NCBI RefSeq assembly: GCF_002556545.1
Contig: NZ_CP022685.1
Span: 4,442,001-4,506,000, forward strand
Direction: 5' to 3'
Length of the DNA: 64,000 bases
Origin: Streptomyces formicae
GTDB taxonomy: Bacteria; Actinomycetota; Actinomycetes; Streptomycetales; Streptomycetaceae
The stretch's first letter is position 1. Each line of letters opens with the position of its first letter. Of this stretch, positions 17,401-26,496 are shown one piece after another. The position numbers and the translations under genes were made by a program. The notes beneath the pieces are model-generated. The model was not told the origin of the DNA, did no database searches, and worked only from the letters and a program-made list of their open reading frames with translations.

Positions 17401-17610
17401 GCGCTGCGCCAGGACGACCACGCGCAGGCGGCGCGGCTGCTCGCGGCGGGCACGGACGTACGCGGACTGCCGGACCTCTCCCACCCGGACGCGGTCCGGA
17501 TCGAGCGGGCGGCACGAAACCGCCTCGGCGAAACGAAGTTCGCCGAGGCGGTCGAGGAGGGTTCAAGGACCGGCTGGTCCGCTCTGGTGGAGGTCACGCT
17601 CGCTCCCTGA
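14449..17610 (+). CDS. AfsR/SARP-family transcriptional regulator with NB-ARC and TPR
   Basis: 1053 residues, GTG start. Residues 1-90 are an OmpR-like winged helix (MQIRMLGPFEVRTSDGELAD, LRGLLIALALRPGHAVPKAS, NALQRLVSRLRKVLPE). Residues 95-245 are a bacterial transcriptional activation domain (ALGLWRGAALQDVG, ATEERYAAEVALGHGTEVI, LQVYERVREALADELGADPS). A STAND ATPase follows with P-loop GPGGAGKT (about 286-293), LLVLDNCEHV (about 365) and ATSREPLGITGEALWPVEPL. The C-terminal half is TPR-like helices. Large SARPs of this type are nucleotide-gated activators of secondary metabolism or development. Targets are not evident; no biosynthetic cluster adjoins it. The C-terminal sensor part is longer than in small SARPs. 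Confidence 0.95.
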   Translation: MQIRMLGPFEVRTSDGELADVPGARLRGLLIALALRPGHAVPKASLVDWIWGEHPPADATNALQRLVSRLRKVLPERSVEGQPDGYRLTVRPDAVDAVRFERLVSAGLSRAEDASRRAPLLREALGLWRGAALQDVGLQESEAFDAAVTRLEGLRLTATEERYAAEVALGHGTEVITELTDLVAAHPMRERLVASLIRALASAGRDSEALQVYERVREALADELGADPSPELSALHVSLLRGELARREETRKSNLRAELTSFIGKDAEVAAVRALTAEHRLTTVIGPGGAGKTRLATETARTLLPDLPDGAWLVELAAIGADGDVNDVAQVTLTALGLRDALLGASPNAELTDRLVTAIRERDALLVLDNCEHVIESAAVFAHRLLGECGRLRIIATSREPLGITGEALWPVEPLALPDEAAGPAGIEASPAVRLLRDRAGAVRRNLAADADTLATMVRVCRALDGMPLAIELAAASLRTLSIDQLAHRLDDRFRLLTSGSRTALPRHKTLRAVVDWSWELLTDAERAVLRRLSVFSGGAGPEAAEAVCAGDGVDRDEVPELLTALTEKSLLRAEGERAPRYRMIGTIKEYAAWRLAEAGESESARRAHLVHFTELAETAEPYLRRAEQLEWLAALDTEHDNIGAAMRGALAAGEAHGAMRLAAAAGWYWWLSGHRTEGMEQLTSATEVPGDVPDEIRATVYALLVNFVTAGPGDEHQAAEWIHKAYEFSMRSLDSAARHPLIGFVTPLERMLREPGAFLPAFEELLDDEDPWARALARLHLGKMRILLGHGGPEADAYLETALAEFRVLGERFGTSFALTELADRIAVRGDFAGACAHYEEAIAIVTEVGTTEDVIGMRSRQALLHRLSGDADAASAALAEAQRHAEGVAWPAALALLALAKAQVARWNGESATAYEQLEAAKDLLGKEAEEAIILATTHDLLGYLADDLAQSRTHRAAACAAATETGHAPVIAQILVGVADLALRQDDHAQAARLLAAGTDVRGLPDLSHPDAVRIERAARNRLGETKFAEAVEEGSRTGWSALVEVTLAP

Positions 17611-17616
17611 ACGACG

Positions 17617-18377
17617 TCACGCCCGCTTCTTGAACGTGGAGACCGCCCACAGGTAGCCGACGAGGGCAAACCCGACGCACCAGGCGAGGGTCGCGAGCAC
17701 GTCGCCGCCCGACGGGTCGCCGACGAGGAACCCGCGCAGCGCCTCGATGATCGGGGTGAAGGGCTGGTACTCCACGAACTGCCGCACACCGGTCCCCATC
17801 GAGTCCGCGGGCACGAACGCGCTGCTCAGGAACGGCAGCATGATCAGCGGCACGGTGGCGATGCCCGCCGACTCCGGAGTCTTCGCGGCGAGGCCGAGGG
17901 CGACGGTGAGCCAGGCGGCCGCGAAGCTGAGCAGCAGGACGACACCGAGCGCGCCGAGCCAGTCGACGGCGCCGGCGCCCGGGTCGAACCCTAGGAGGAA
18001 GGCCATCCCGACGATCGCGGCGCAGGCCACCAGGCAGCGCACCGTGGTGATGACGACGTGGCCGGTCAGGATGGCGCCCCGGGAGACGTCCATGGTCCTG
18101 AAGCGGTTGATGATGCCCTTGGTCATGTCGTCGTTCACGGAGGTCGAGGTGGCCCCGAGGCCGTAGCTGACGGCCATCACCAGGAGGCCCGGTGTCGCGT
18201 AGTCGATGTAGGCGGCGCCACCGACGTCGAACGCGCCGCCGAACACCTTCACGAACATCAGCATCATCACGAGCGGGAAGAGGATCGCGTTGAACACCGT
18301 GACCGGGTTGCGCAGGGTGTGCTTCAGGTTGCGGCGCAGCATGATCCCGGCGTCGGCCAGGGGCGTCGAGAGGGTGC

Positions 18378-18381
<4 letters not shown>
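17617..18381 (-). CDS. ABC-2 type transporter permease, DrrB-like
   Basis: 254 residues with about six membrane segments. The N-terminal LKHTLRNPVTVFNAILFPLV and the ABC-2 signature region (NRFRTMDVSRGAILTGHVVI) identify the daunorubicin-resistance (DrrB) permease family, which exports hydrophobic drugs or lipids. The start codon overlaps the stop of the upstream ATPase gene by four bases, so the two are translationally coupled and form a two-gene exporter. It ends seven bases from the convergent SARP stop codon. Substrate unknown. Confidence 0.9.
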
Positions 18382-19382
<1,001 letters not shown>

Positions 19383-19404
19383 GCGCCGACCATCGCGGCC
19401 GTCC

Positions 19405-19485
19405 CTGACACCCGGCTGTCACGCCACTGACACGGCTGACACGGGGTCTGACATGGGCTCCGACATGGGGCTGTCGGTGTGACAG
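19405..19485. promoter_or_regulatory. TGACA/TGTCA cluster upstream of the DrrAB operon
   Basis: Within 81 bases are a TGTCA-N6-TGACA dyad (19417-19421 and 19428-19432), a CTGTC-N5-GACAG dyad (19471-19475 and 19481-19485) and further CTGACACGG/CTGACATGG copies. The cluster lies between the HxlR stop codon and the DrrA start codon and is the likely promoter-operator of the exporter operon. HxlR is the natural candidate for the binding protein. Confidence 0.5.
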
Positions 19486-19509
19486 CGCCCCGTACGCAGC
19501 CGTCGGAAC

Positions 19510-19893
19510 TCAGACGTCGAAGCGGCGGCGCGCGTCCTCGATGTGCCCGAGGTGCTCGTGCGTCCAGCCGCACATGGCGTCGACCGTGGCGCGCAGGCCA
19601 CGGCCCGGCGCGGTGAGGGTGTACTCGACGCGCGGCGGCACGGTGGGGTGCACCTTCCTGTCGACCAGGCCGTTGCGCTCCAGCATCCGCAGGTTCTGGG
19701 TGAGCATCTTGTGGCTGATGCCCTCGACCTCGTCGCGCAGCTCGCTGAAGCGCAGGGTGCGCTCGCCGAGCGCCTCGACGATCAGGAACGCCCACTTGTT
19801 GGCGACGTCGGAGAAGATCTCCCGCGCCAGTGAGTCGGCGCGCCTGAGGTCCGCGTCCTCGGGCAGGCCGTTGAGCTCATGCTTGGCAACCAT
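19510..19893 (-). CDS. HxlR-family winged helix regulator
   Basis: 127 residues from the ATG at 19893, which has GGGGA just upstream (a GTG at 19908 would add five). EIFSDVANKWAFLIVEALGE, LRFSELRDEVEGISHKMLTQ, NLRMLERNGLVDRKVHPTVP and PRVEYTLTAPGRGLRATVDA are the canonical HxlR signature elements, with the KWAFLI and LTQNLR motifs forming the wing and recognition helices. It lies immediately upstream of the DrrAB exporter on the same strand and probably controls it; these regulators often respond to small electrophiles or drugs. No cysteine of the redox-sensing kind is obvious apart from CGWTHEH. Confidence 0.92.
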   Translation of the reverse strand: MVAKHELNGLPEDADLRRADSLAREIFSDVANKWAFLIVEALGERTLRFSELRDEVEGISHKMLTQNLRMLERNGLVDRKVHPTVPPRVEYTLTAPGRGLRATVDAMCGWTHEHLGHIEDARRRFDV

Positions 19894-20074
19894 CGGGTTC
19901 CCCGTCACTGAAAAGCGCGTTCTTCCAGGTGAGCACTGACTCTCCTACAGTTCCTGAGTATCCACAAGAGAGCACGATCGGTACGGCGGAAGGGCACATG
20001 CCGTTCGACGAGGCGGGCGCGTTCCGTCACTCGGAGGCCGCCCGCCTGAGCGGTCGGGTCGGTACCGTGTTCCT

Positions 20075-20506
20075 GTGTCTCTCTCCGACCTCGTCCGGCT
20101 GCGGCGGGCCCGTGACCGGATGGACCGCGAATACGCGCAGCCGCTGGACGTCCCCGCGCTGGCCGCCGACGCCCTCATGTCCCCCGGGCACTTCTCGCGC
20201 AGCTTCCGCGCCGCGTACGGCGAGACGCCGTACAGCTATCTCATGACCCGCAGGATCGAGCGGGCCAAGGCGCTGCTGCGGCGCGGGGACCTGTCGGTGA
20301 CGGACGTCTGCATGGAGGTGGGCTGTACGTCGCTCGGCTCGTTCAGCTCGCGCTTCACCGAGCTGGTCGGCGAGAGCCCCAGCGCGTACCGGGCGCGCGA
20401 GCACGGGGAGGGGGCGGCCGTTCCGGCGTGCGTCGCCAAGGTCCATACGCGGCCGGTCAAGAACGGGAATTCGCGTTCGGCCCCTGGACGCGGCGACCAG
20501 TCCTGA
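20075..20506 (+). CDS. AraC-family regulator, DNA-binding domain only
   Basis: 143 residues, GTG start. The whole protein is essentially the double helix-turn-helix: RMDREYAQPLDVPALAADAL, MSPGHFSRSFRAAYGETPYS, RRIERAKALLRRGDLSVTDV and CMEVGCTSLGSFSSRFTELV. There is no N-terminal effector domain, as is common for the small Streptomyces AraC proteins that are usually paired with a VOC or DoxX-like gene. Here the expected downstream partner is missing and only a 28-codon ORF remains before the hydrolase gene. Target unknown. Confidence 0.9.
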   Translation: MSLSDLVRLRRARDRMDREYAQPLDVPALAADALMSPGHFSRSFRAAYGETPYSYLMTRRIERAKALLRRGDLSVTDVCMEVGCTSLGSFSSRFTELVGESPSAYRAREHGEGAAVPACVAKVHTRPVKNGNSRSAPGRGDQS

Positions 20507-20522
20507 TAACGTCGCCCTGCAC

Positions 20523-20609
20523 ATGACCAGCAGGATCGAGGAGGTGAGTCCCATCAACGCAGTACCAGGTTGGGTGCTCTCCCCCTTCGCGGCGGCGCGG
20601 TTGTTCTGA
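20523..20609 (+). CDS. 28-codon ORF, possibly a gene remnant
   Basis: ATG at 20523 to TGA at 20607-20609. It begins MTSRIEEVSPINAVPGW and stops after a frame-changed ending. There is no strong ribosome binding site. Small AraC regulators are often followed by a VOC-type gene, so this may be the 5' stub of such a partner; that is a guess. It could equally be a chance frame. Confidence 0.2.
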   Translation: MTSRIEEVSPINAVPGWVLSPFAAARLF

Positions 20610-20661
20610 CGCGGGGTGGCCCTGGGAGTGCCCACAGGCACCCCACTGAAAGGACCCCACC

Positions 20662-21549
20662 ATGCCCGCGTCCCCCTCTTCTGGCCGTTCCTTCTCCGCC
20701 TCCTTCTCCGCCTCCTTCTCCGCGCCCGACGGGACCCGTCTCTCGTACGAGGTCATCGGCGAAGGCCGCCCCCTGATCTGCCTGCCCGGCGGACCGCAGG
20801 ACTCCGTGTACCTCGGTGACCTCGGCGGGCTCTCCGCGCACCGGCGGCTGATCCGCCTCGACCTGCGGGGCACCGGCCGCTCCGAGCTCCCCGCCGACCT
20901 CGCGTCCTGCCGCTGCGACCGGCTCGTCGACGACGTGGCGGCGCTGCGCGAGCACCTCGGCCTCGGCGCCGACCGCACGGACGTGCTCGCGCACAGCGGC
21001 GGCGCGAACCTGGCGCTCCAGTACGCGGCACGCCACCCCGAACACCTCGACAGGCTCGCGCTGATCACGCCGAGCGTCCGGGCCGTCGACATCGCGATCA
21101 CGGCGGAGGACCGTCTGGAGACGGCACGGCTGCGCGCGGCCGAGCCGTGGTTCCCGGCGGCGTACGCGGCGCTGCGCGAGATCACCGAGGGCCGGGCCAC
21201 CGGTGACAGCTGGGCGGCCATCGCCCCTTTCTCGTACGGCCGTTGGGACGATGCGGCCCGGCGCCACCAGGCGGCCGAGGCGGCGCAGATGGACCAGGAC
21301 GTGGTGGCGGCGTTCGGCGCCGAGGGGGCGTTCGACGCCGCCGCGACGCGCGCCGCGCTCGCCCGTTTCGTACGTCCGGTGCTGCTGCTCACCGGGGAGG
21401 TGGACCTGGGCGCTCCGCCGCGCCCGATGAAGGAGCTCAACTCCCTCTTCCCGCACGGTGAGTTGACCGCACAGCCCGGTGCGGGGCACTTCCCTTGGCT
21501 CGACGATCCCGAGCGGTTCGTGGCGGTCGTGGCGGAGTTCCTGGGGTAG
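20662..21549 (+). CDS. Alpha/beta-fold hydrolase
   Basis: 295 residues with AAAGGA upstream of the ATG. GTRLSYEVIGEGRPLICLPG starts the core; RLIRLDLRGTGRSELPAD is the second strand motif. The nucleophile elbow is VLAHSGGANLALQYAARHPE (A-H-S-G-G, a variant of G-x-S-x-G). The acid is probably in LLLTGEVDLGAPP and the base in PGAGHFPWLDDPE. This resembles proline-iminopeptidase-like and epoxide-hydrolase-like members; substrate unknown. The extreme N-terminus has a Phe-Ser-Ala repeat from three copies of a 12-base unit (20694-20729). It follows the AraC gene in the same direction after a 155-base gap. Confidence 0.88.
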   Translation: MPASPSSGRSFSASFSASFSAPDGTRLSYEVIGEGRPLICLPGGPQDSVYLGDLGGLSAHRRLIRLDLRGTGRSELPADLASCRCDRLVDDVAALREHLGLGADRTDVLAHSGGANLALQYAARHPEHLDRLALITPSVRAVDIAITAEDRLETARLRAAEPWFPAAYAALREITEGRATGDSWAAIAPFSYGRWDDAARRHQAAEAAQMDQDVVAAFGAEGAFDAAATRAALARFVRPVLLLTGEVDLGAPPRPMKELNSLFPHGELTAQPGAGHFPWLDDPERFVAVVAEFLG

Positions 21550-21563
21550 GCCGAGCGGACAGG

Positions 21564-22709
21564 TCACCCGGCCAGCGTCGGATAGTCCGTGTAGCCCTCG
21601 GCCCCGCCCACGTACATCAGGCCCTTGTCGTTGAGCGGGTTGAGCGGGGCGCCGACCCGCATCCGTTCGACCAGGTCGGGGTTGGCGAGGAAGGAGCGGC
21701 CCAGCGAGATCAGGTCCGCTCCCGCGGCGAGCAGCCGCTCGCCGGCGCCCCGGCCGCCGTCGGCGGGCAGCGGGCCGCCCCAGCCGAGCACCGGGTTGGC
21801 GATCAGCGTGCCGGGCCAGTTCGCGCGGATCTCCTTGAAGAGGACCGTGTCCGGGTCGGCGAAGACGACGTGCAGGTAGGCGAGTTGACCGATCCCCGCG
21901 AGCGCGTCGACGAGCGCCGGATAGATGTCCTCGGTGTCCCCCTCCTCGATGCCGTTGACCGTGATGCCGGGCGCGATCCGCACGCCGACCCGTTCCGCGC
22001 CGATCTCCTCGGCGACGGCACGGACCACCTCCACGACGTACCGGATGCGGTGCGCGACCGGACCTCCGTACGCGTCGGTGCGGTGGTTGGTGTTCTTCGC
22101 GAGGAACTGCTGGAGGAGGTAGCCGTTGGCGGCGTGCACCTCCACGCCCTCGAACCCCGCGTCGATCGCGCGACGGGCGGCGGCCGCGAAGTCCGCGACG
22201 GTCGAGCGGATCTCGTCGAGCGTCATCTCCCGGGGAACGACGGCCGGTTGGTGCCCGCTCGGCGTGTGCACGGTGTCCGGCAGCGGCACCGGCGACGGCG
22301 CGACCGGCGTAAGACCGCTGTTGTCCGGGTGCCCGACCCGCCCACCGTGCTGGAGCTGGAGGAACATCCGCCCGCCCGCGTCCCGCACGGCATCGGTGAC
22401 CCGCCGCCAGCCCGCCACGTGCGCGTCGGTGTGGATGGCGGTGATGTTGGCGTACGTCTGTCCGACGGCGTTCGGCGTCGCGGCCTCGGCGACGATGAGA
22501 CCGGCGGTGGCGCGCTGGGCGTAGTACGTGGCCATGACCGGCAGCGGGACACCATCGGCGGAGGCGCGGTTACGGGTCATGGGCGCCATGACGAGCCGGT
22601 TGGGGAGCCGCAGTGCGCCGAGACGGGCGGGGCTCAGGAGGGGGGATTCCGCAGGAGTGGTGGAGGCGACTTCTGTGGAGGCGGCGGTGGCAGTGACGGT
22701 GGTGGTCAT
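21564..22709 (-). CDS. Old yellow enzyme family alkene reductase
   Basis: 381 residues from the ATG at 22709, with GGGGAG upstream. FMN-dependent NAD(P)H oxidoreductase that reduces activated C=C bonds. LGALRLPNRLVMAPMTRNRA (FMN-binding start), the substrate pair in VEVHAANGYLLQQFLAKNTN, NHRTDAYGGPVAHRIRYVVE, VGVRIAPGITVNGIEEGDTE and LLAAGADLISLGRSFLANPD (phosphate site) are all conserved. Family members act in detoxification or biotransformation. It is followed upstream by a GlxA-type regulator on the same strand, which is a plausible controller. Confidence 0.94.
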   Translation of the reverse strand: MTTTVTATAASTEVASTTPAESPLLSPARLGALRLPNRLVMAPMTRNRASADGVPLPVMATYYAQRATAGLIVAEAATPNAVGQTYANITAIHTDAHVAGWRRVTDAVRDAGGRMFLQLQHGGRVGHPDNSGLTPVAPSPVPLPDTVHTPSGHQPAVVPREMTLDEIRSTVADFAAAARRAIDAGFEGVEVHAANGYLLQQFLAKNTNHRTDAYGGPVAHRIRYVVEVVRAVAEEIGAERVGVRIAPGITVNGIEEGDTEDIYPALVDALAGIGQLAYLHVVFADPDTVLFKEIRANWPGTLIANPVLGWGGPLPADGGRGAGERLLAAGADLISLGRSFLANPDLVERMRVGAPLNPLNDKGLMYVGGAEGYTDYPTLAG

Positions 22710-22816
22710 GGCGGCTGTGCTCCCCTGTCGTGGCTCTTGCTGACAGGGACGACTGTGCTCCCGGGCACTTCGGGGACGCTGACGGTCGGCTGACGGCCGA
22801 CGGCCGAGGAGGCGGA

Positions 22817-23860
22817 TCAGGCGTCCTGCCGGGTGAAGAACGCCCGCCGGTAGTCCCCCGGCGACACCCCGACCTGCTTGAGGAAGTGGTGGCGGAGGTT
22901 GTTCGCCGTGCCGAGACCGCTGAGTTCGCCGATCCTCTCCACCGGCAGGTCCGTCGATTCGAGCAGCCCCTGGGCCCGCGCGAGGCGCTGGTTGAGGAGC
23001 CACTGGAGCGGTGTCGTGCCGGTGGCCGCCTGGACGCGCCGGTAGAGCGTGCGCGGGCTCATCGCCGCGCGACGGGCCAGGTCGTCGACGGTGAGCGGCC
23101 TGTCCAGGTGCGTGCGGGCCCATTCCAGTACGGTCCCCAGTCCCTCGTCGTCCGTCGCGGGCACGGACAGGTCGATGAACTGCGCCTGCCCGCCCGGCCG
23201 ATGGGCGGGCACCACCATGCGCCGGGCCAGCTGGTTCGCGACGTGCGCGCCGAGGTCGCGGCGGACGAGGTGCAGACAGAGGTCGAGCCCCGCGGTGAGG
23301 CCCGCGCTGGTGAGGACGTCGCCGTCGTCGACGTAGAGCACGGAGTCGTCGACGGTCACCCGCGGGTAGCGGGCGGCGAGTTGGGCGGTGTGCATCCAGT
23401 GCGCGGTGGCCCTGCGGCCGTCGAGGAGTCCGGCCTCGGCGAGCGCGAAGGCGCCGGTGCACAGCGAGACCATCCGGGCGCCCGCGGCGTGGGCGCGGCG
23501 CAGGGCGTCGGCGAGACCGGGCGGCAGCGGCGCGCCCTCTTCCACGCAGGGGTCGGGCACCGAGGTCACGATGACGGTGTCCGCCCCGACGAGCCCGTCC
23601 AGGCCGTAGGGCGTACGCAAGGAGAGCCCGAAGTCACCGCCACCGCGCGGCCCTTCCCCCGGCCTCTCCTTCTCCCCCGCTCCCGCGCTCTCCCCGGCTC
23701 CCGACTCGCGCGTCGAGCACAGCCGCAAGTCGTACCAGTGCTCCGCCAGATCCGGCTGCGGCTTGCCGAACACCGTGAGCGGAATGCTCAGTTCGTACAG
23801 CTCCCAGGACGGGAGCCCGATCTCCTCGGTCACGACCACCGCGACGGATCCAGCGCTCAT
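22817..23860 (-). CDS. GlxA-type regulator: DJ-1/PfpI domain plus AraC HTH
   Basis: 347 residues from the ATG at 23860; an upstream in-frame extension to 23947 overlaps the divergent gene and is rejected. Residues 1-190 form a DJ-1/PfpI-like domain (VAVVVTEEIGLPSWELYELS, GARMVSLCTGAFALAEAGLL with the nucleophile-elbow Cys, RRATAHWMHTAQLAARYPRV). Residues 245-347 are an AraC domain (LTVDDLARRAAMSPRTLYRR, LLESTDLPVERIGELSGLGT, RHHFLKQVGVSPGDYRRAFF). A Gly/Glu/Ala-rich insert of about 20 residues interrupts the first domain. It probably controls the downstream alkene reductase or the divergent dehydrogenase gene. Confidence 0.9.
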   Translation of the reverse strand: MSAGSVAVVVTEEIGLPSWELYELSIPLTVFGKPQPDLAEHWYDLRLCSTRESGAGESAGAGEKERPGEGPRGGGDFGLSLRTPYGLDGLVGADTVIVTSVPDPCVEEGAPLPPGLADALRRAHAAGARMVSLCTGAFALAEAGLLDGRRATAHWMHTAQLAARYPRVTVDDSVLYVDDGDVLTSAGLTAGLDLCLHLVRRDLGAHVANQLARRMVVPAHRPGGQAQFIDLSVPATDDEGLGTVLEWARTHLDRPLTVDDLARRAAMSPRTLYRRVQAATGTTPLQWLLNQRLARAQGLLESTDLPVERIGELSGLGTANNLRHHFLKQVGVSPGDYRRAFFTRQDA

Positions 23861-23910
23861 GCGCCGAGCGTACGAGGAGGTGGGCCCACCGCAGCGCCTG
23901 GCGGGATTTT

Positions 23911-23920
23911 GGTGATCACC
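23911..23920. promoter_or_regulatory. GGTGATCACC palindrome in divergent promoter
   Basis: A perfect 10-bp palindrome followed by CACCG and CACTG half-site-like repeats lies in the 110-base spacer between the GlxA-type regulator and the divergent dehydrogenase gene. Candidate operator; a 10-mer palindrome can also occur by chance. Confidence 0.3.
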
Positions 23921-23970
23921 GTCACCGCTGTCACTGTTGCGTGCCATTGCCCGCTGCGAGCGTGTCCCTC

Positions 23971-24873
23971 ATGAACGCACACACCAACCCCGTCCCCGTC
24001 ACGGTCATCGGCCTCGGCAACATGGGTGCCGCCCTCGCTTCCGCCCTTCTGGACCGCGGTCACCCCACCACCGTCTGGAACCGCACTCCGCAGAAGGCCG
24101 AGGCTCTGGTCGAGCGGGGCGCACGGCTCGCCGCCACCCCCGCCGACGCGGTCGCCGCGAGCCCGGTCGTCCTGGCCTGCGTCCTGGACGACGCGGCCCT
24201 GCGCGAGATCCTCGACCCGCTCGCGGAGTCCGGCGCCCTGACGGGGAAGTCCCTGGTGAACCTGACCTCCACCTCTCCGGAGGGGGCCGACGAGATGTCC
24301 GCGTGGGCCGGCGCGCACGGCATCGGGCATCTCGACGGCGGGATCATGACGACGCCCGAGGGGGTCGGCAACCCCGAGCTGATGTTCCTCTACAGCGGTT
24401 CGGCCGAGGTCTTCGCGACGTACCGGCCGGTGCTCGCGGCCCTCGGCGGCCCCATCCACCTGGGCACCGAGCCGGGCCTCGCCTCGCTCTACGACACCGC
24501 CCTGCTCGGCCTGATGTGGGCGACGTTCACCGGCTGGCTGCACGGGGCGGCCATGACCGGCGCCGACGGGACGCGCGCCGAGGACTTCACGGCCGTCGCG
24601 CTGCGCTGGCTGAACGGCGCCGTCGCCGGTTTCCTCACCCGGTACGCGGGCCAGGTGGACGCCGGTCACTACCCGGGTGACGACGCCACCGTGGACGTAC
24701 AGATCGCGACGATCGGGCACCTCATCCACGCGGCGGCGGACCGGGGCGTGGACAACGCGCTGCCCGAACTCCTGAAGGCCACCATGGAGCGGGCCGCGGC
24801 GGCGGGGCACGGCGGTGACAGCTACGCGAGCGTCATCGAGGTCCTGCGCGGTGGCGCGGCCGACAAACGGTAG
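23971..24873 (+). CDS. NAD(P)-dependent oxidoreductase, imine-reductase/HIBADH-like
   Basis: 300 residues from the ATG at 23971. The N-terminal Rossmann domain reads VPVTVIGLGNMGAALASALL with TVWNRTPQKAEALVERGARL, where the arginine after the second strand suggests NADPH. It is followed by SLVNLTSTSPEGADEMSAWA and the linker helix. The helical C-terminal domain (LYDTALLGLMWATFTGWLHG, YASVIEVLRGG) is typical of actinobacterial imine reductases rather than 3-hydroxyisobutyrate dehydrogenases, which would have a catalytic Lys at the interdomain helix. Exact substrate unknown. Divergent from the GlxA-type regulator. Confidence 0.87.
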   Translation: MNAHTNPVPVTVIGLGNMGAALASALLDRGHPTTVWNRTPQKAEALVERGARLAATPADAVAASPVVLACVLDDAALREILDPLAESGALTGKSLVNLTSTSPEGADEMSAWAGAHGIGHLDGGIMTTPEGVGNPELMFLYSGSAEVFATYRPVLAALGGPIHLGTEPGLASLYDTALLGLMWATFTGWLHGAAMTGADGTRAEDFTAVALRWLNGAVAGFLTRYAGQVDAGHYPGDDATVDVQIATIGHLIHAAADRGVDNALPELLKATMERAAAAGHGGDSYASVIEVLRGGAADKR

Positions 24874-25020
24874 CGGGGCGCGGTCACCGAACGACAGGGA
24901 AGAGGCAATTTCGGACGATTTACGCCAGTTTCGTGTGACCGTTCTGCAACAGCCGCCCCGTAGAGACCGATTTCCGGGACAGGATGGGCCGTCAGCACTT
25001 CGCCGTCCGGGAGAAACCAG

Positions 25021-26496
25021 ATGAACCGGCCACTGCGCCACATAGCCGTCTTCTGCGGGATCCTCAGCCTCGCGCTGCTGCTGCGTGCGACCTGGGTCCA
25101 GTTCGCCGAGAACGACGAGCTGGCCAACCACGAGCACAACCGCCGTGTGCAGATCGAGGCCTTCTCCCACCCTCGCGGCGACATCATCGTCGGCGGCAAG
25201 TCCATCACCGGCTCGAAGGAGACTCCCGGCTCCGACTTCAAGTACAAGCGGGTCTTCAAGGAAGGCCCCATGTACGCGCCGGTGACGGGCTACTTCTCGC
25301 AGGCCCAGGGGGCCACCTTCCTGGAGGGCGTCCACAGCGGCATCCTCAGCGGCAACGACGACCGGCTCTTCATCAAGCGCACCCTCGACATGCTGACCGG
25401 CGAGAAGCAGCAGGGCGGCGACGTCGTCACGACCATCGACGCGAAGGCGCAGAAGGCCGCCTACCAGGGCCTGGTGGACCTCGACGCCAAGGGGGCCGTG
25501 GTCGCGCTCGACCCCCGCACCGGCAAGATCCTCGCCCTGGCGAGCACTCCTTCGTACGACCCCTCGGTCTTCGCGGGCATCTCGGAGTCCGAGGGCAAGA
25601 AGTTCCAGGAGCTCGGCAAGCGCAAGGACAAGCCGCTGAACAACCGCGCGCTGCGCGAGATCTACCCGCCGGGATCCACCTTCAAGATCCTCACCGCGGC
25701 CGCCGGGCTCGAACACGGCGTGGTGACCGACGTGAACGAGAAGACCGACGCCAAGGCCCCGTACAAGCTGCCGCTCAGCTCGACCACGATCGGCAACGAC
25801 GTGCCCAACTCGATGTGCGACAAGGTCTCGGTGAAGACCGCCATGCAGTGGTCCTGCAACAACGTCTTCCTCGACGTGGCGCTCAAGGTCGGCAAGGACA
25901 AGATGCGCGAGACGGCCGAGAAGTTCGGCTTCAACGAGGAGCAGTTCGTCCCCGTGCGCGCGGTGGCCAGCAGCTACCCGAAGGACCTCGACAAGCCGCA
26001 GACCGCGCTGACCGGCATGGGCCAGGGCAGCCTGACGAGCACGCCGCTGCAGATGGCCATGGTCACCGCGGGCATCGCCAACGACGGCAAGGTCATGAAG
26101 CCGTACATGGTCGAGGAGCTGCGCGGCCCCGACCTCTCGACGATCGAGAAGGCGTCGCCCGACACCCTCAGCCAGGCGGTCTCGGGGAAGACCGCGCAGA
26201 CGGTGCAGGACATGATGGAGAACACCGTCGAGAACGGCACCGCGAGCAAGGCGAAGATCGACGGCATCACCGTCGGCGGCAAGACCGGCACCGCGCAGCA
26301 CGGCGCGGACGTCAACGACGAGCGCCCCTACGCCTGGTTCGTCTCCTACGCCAAGAAGGAGGACGGCTCGTCGCCCGTCGCGGTGGCCGTCTTCGTCGAC
26401 CCCTCCGACATGAACATCGCGCGCGAGGAGATCGCGGGCGGCAAGCTGGGCGCGCCGATCGCCAAGGCGGTCATGGAAGCGGTCATGGAGCGCTAG
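25021..26496 (+). CDS. Class B penicillin-binding protein (PBP2/PbpA-like transpeptidase)
   Basis: 491 residues. One N-terminal membrane anchor (IAVFCGILSLALLLRATWVQ) precedes a short PBP dimerisation-like region (NRRVQIEAFSHPRGDIIVGG) and a transpeptidase domain with SxxK at S219-TFK, SxN at S278-CN and KTG at 421-423. GGGAGAA lies before the ATG. It crosslinks peptidoglycan outside the membrane. The size fits the short PbpA group of Streptomyces, of which several paralogues exist per genome, usually one of them in a cluster with ftsW and pknB; this copy stands alone. Its TAG stop codon is part of the CTAG at the left end of the MITE-like element. Confidence 0.95.
   Translation: MNRPLRHIAVFCGILSLALLLRATWVQFAENDELANHEHNRRVQIEAFSHPRGDIIVGGKSITGSKETPGSDFKYKRVFKEGPMYAPVTGYFSQAQGATFLEGVHSGILSGNDDRLFIKRTLDMLTGEKQQGGDVVTTIDAKAQKAAYQGLVDLDAKGAVVALDPRTGKILALASTPSYDPSVFAGISESEGKKFQELGKRKDKPLNNRALREIYPPGSTFKILTAAAGLEHGVVTDVNEKTDAKAPYKLPLSSTTIGNDVPNSMCDKVSVKTAMQWSCNNVFLDVALKVGKDKMRETAEKFGFNEEQFVPVRAVASSYPKDLDKPQTALTGMGQGSLTSTPLQMAMVTAGIANDGKVMKPYMVEELRGPDLSTIEKASPDTLSQAVSGKTAQTVQDMMENTVENGTASKAKIDGITVGGKTGTAQHGADVNDERPYAWFVSYAKKEDGSSPVAVAVFVDPSDMNIAREEIAGGKLGAPIAKAVMEAVMER

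Noticed and set aside
14026..17484. 1152-codon open frame antisense to the SARP gene
   Set aside because: A shadow of a GC3-biased gene. The sense frame has complete winged-helix, BTAD and P-loop motifs, the antisense one none.
22817..23947. Extended start of the GlxA-type regulator at 23947
   Set aside because: The extra residues (DGDHQNPARRCGG) have no family match, and the frame would run through the divergent promoter.
23857..26301. 814-codon minus-strand frame over the dehydrogenase and PBP genes
   Set aside because: It is the complement of two well-supported genes and shows no domain.
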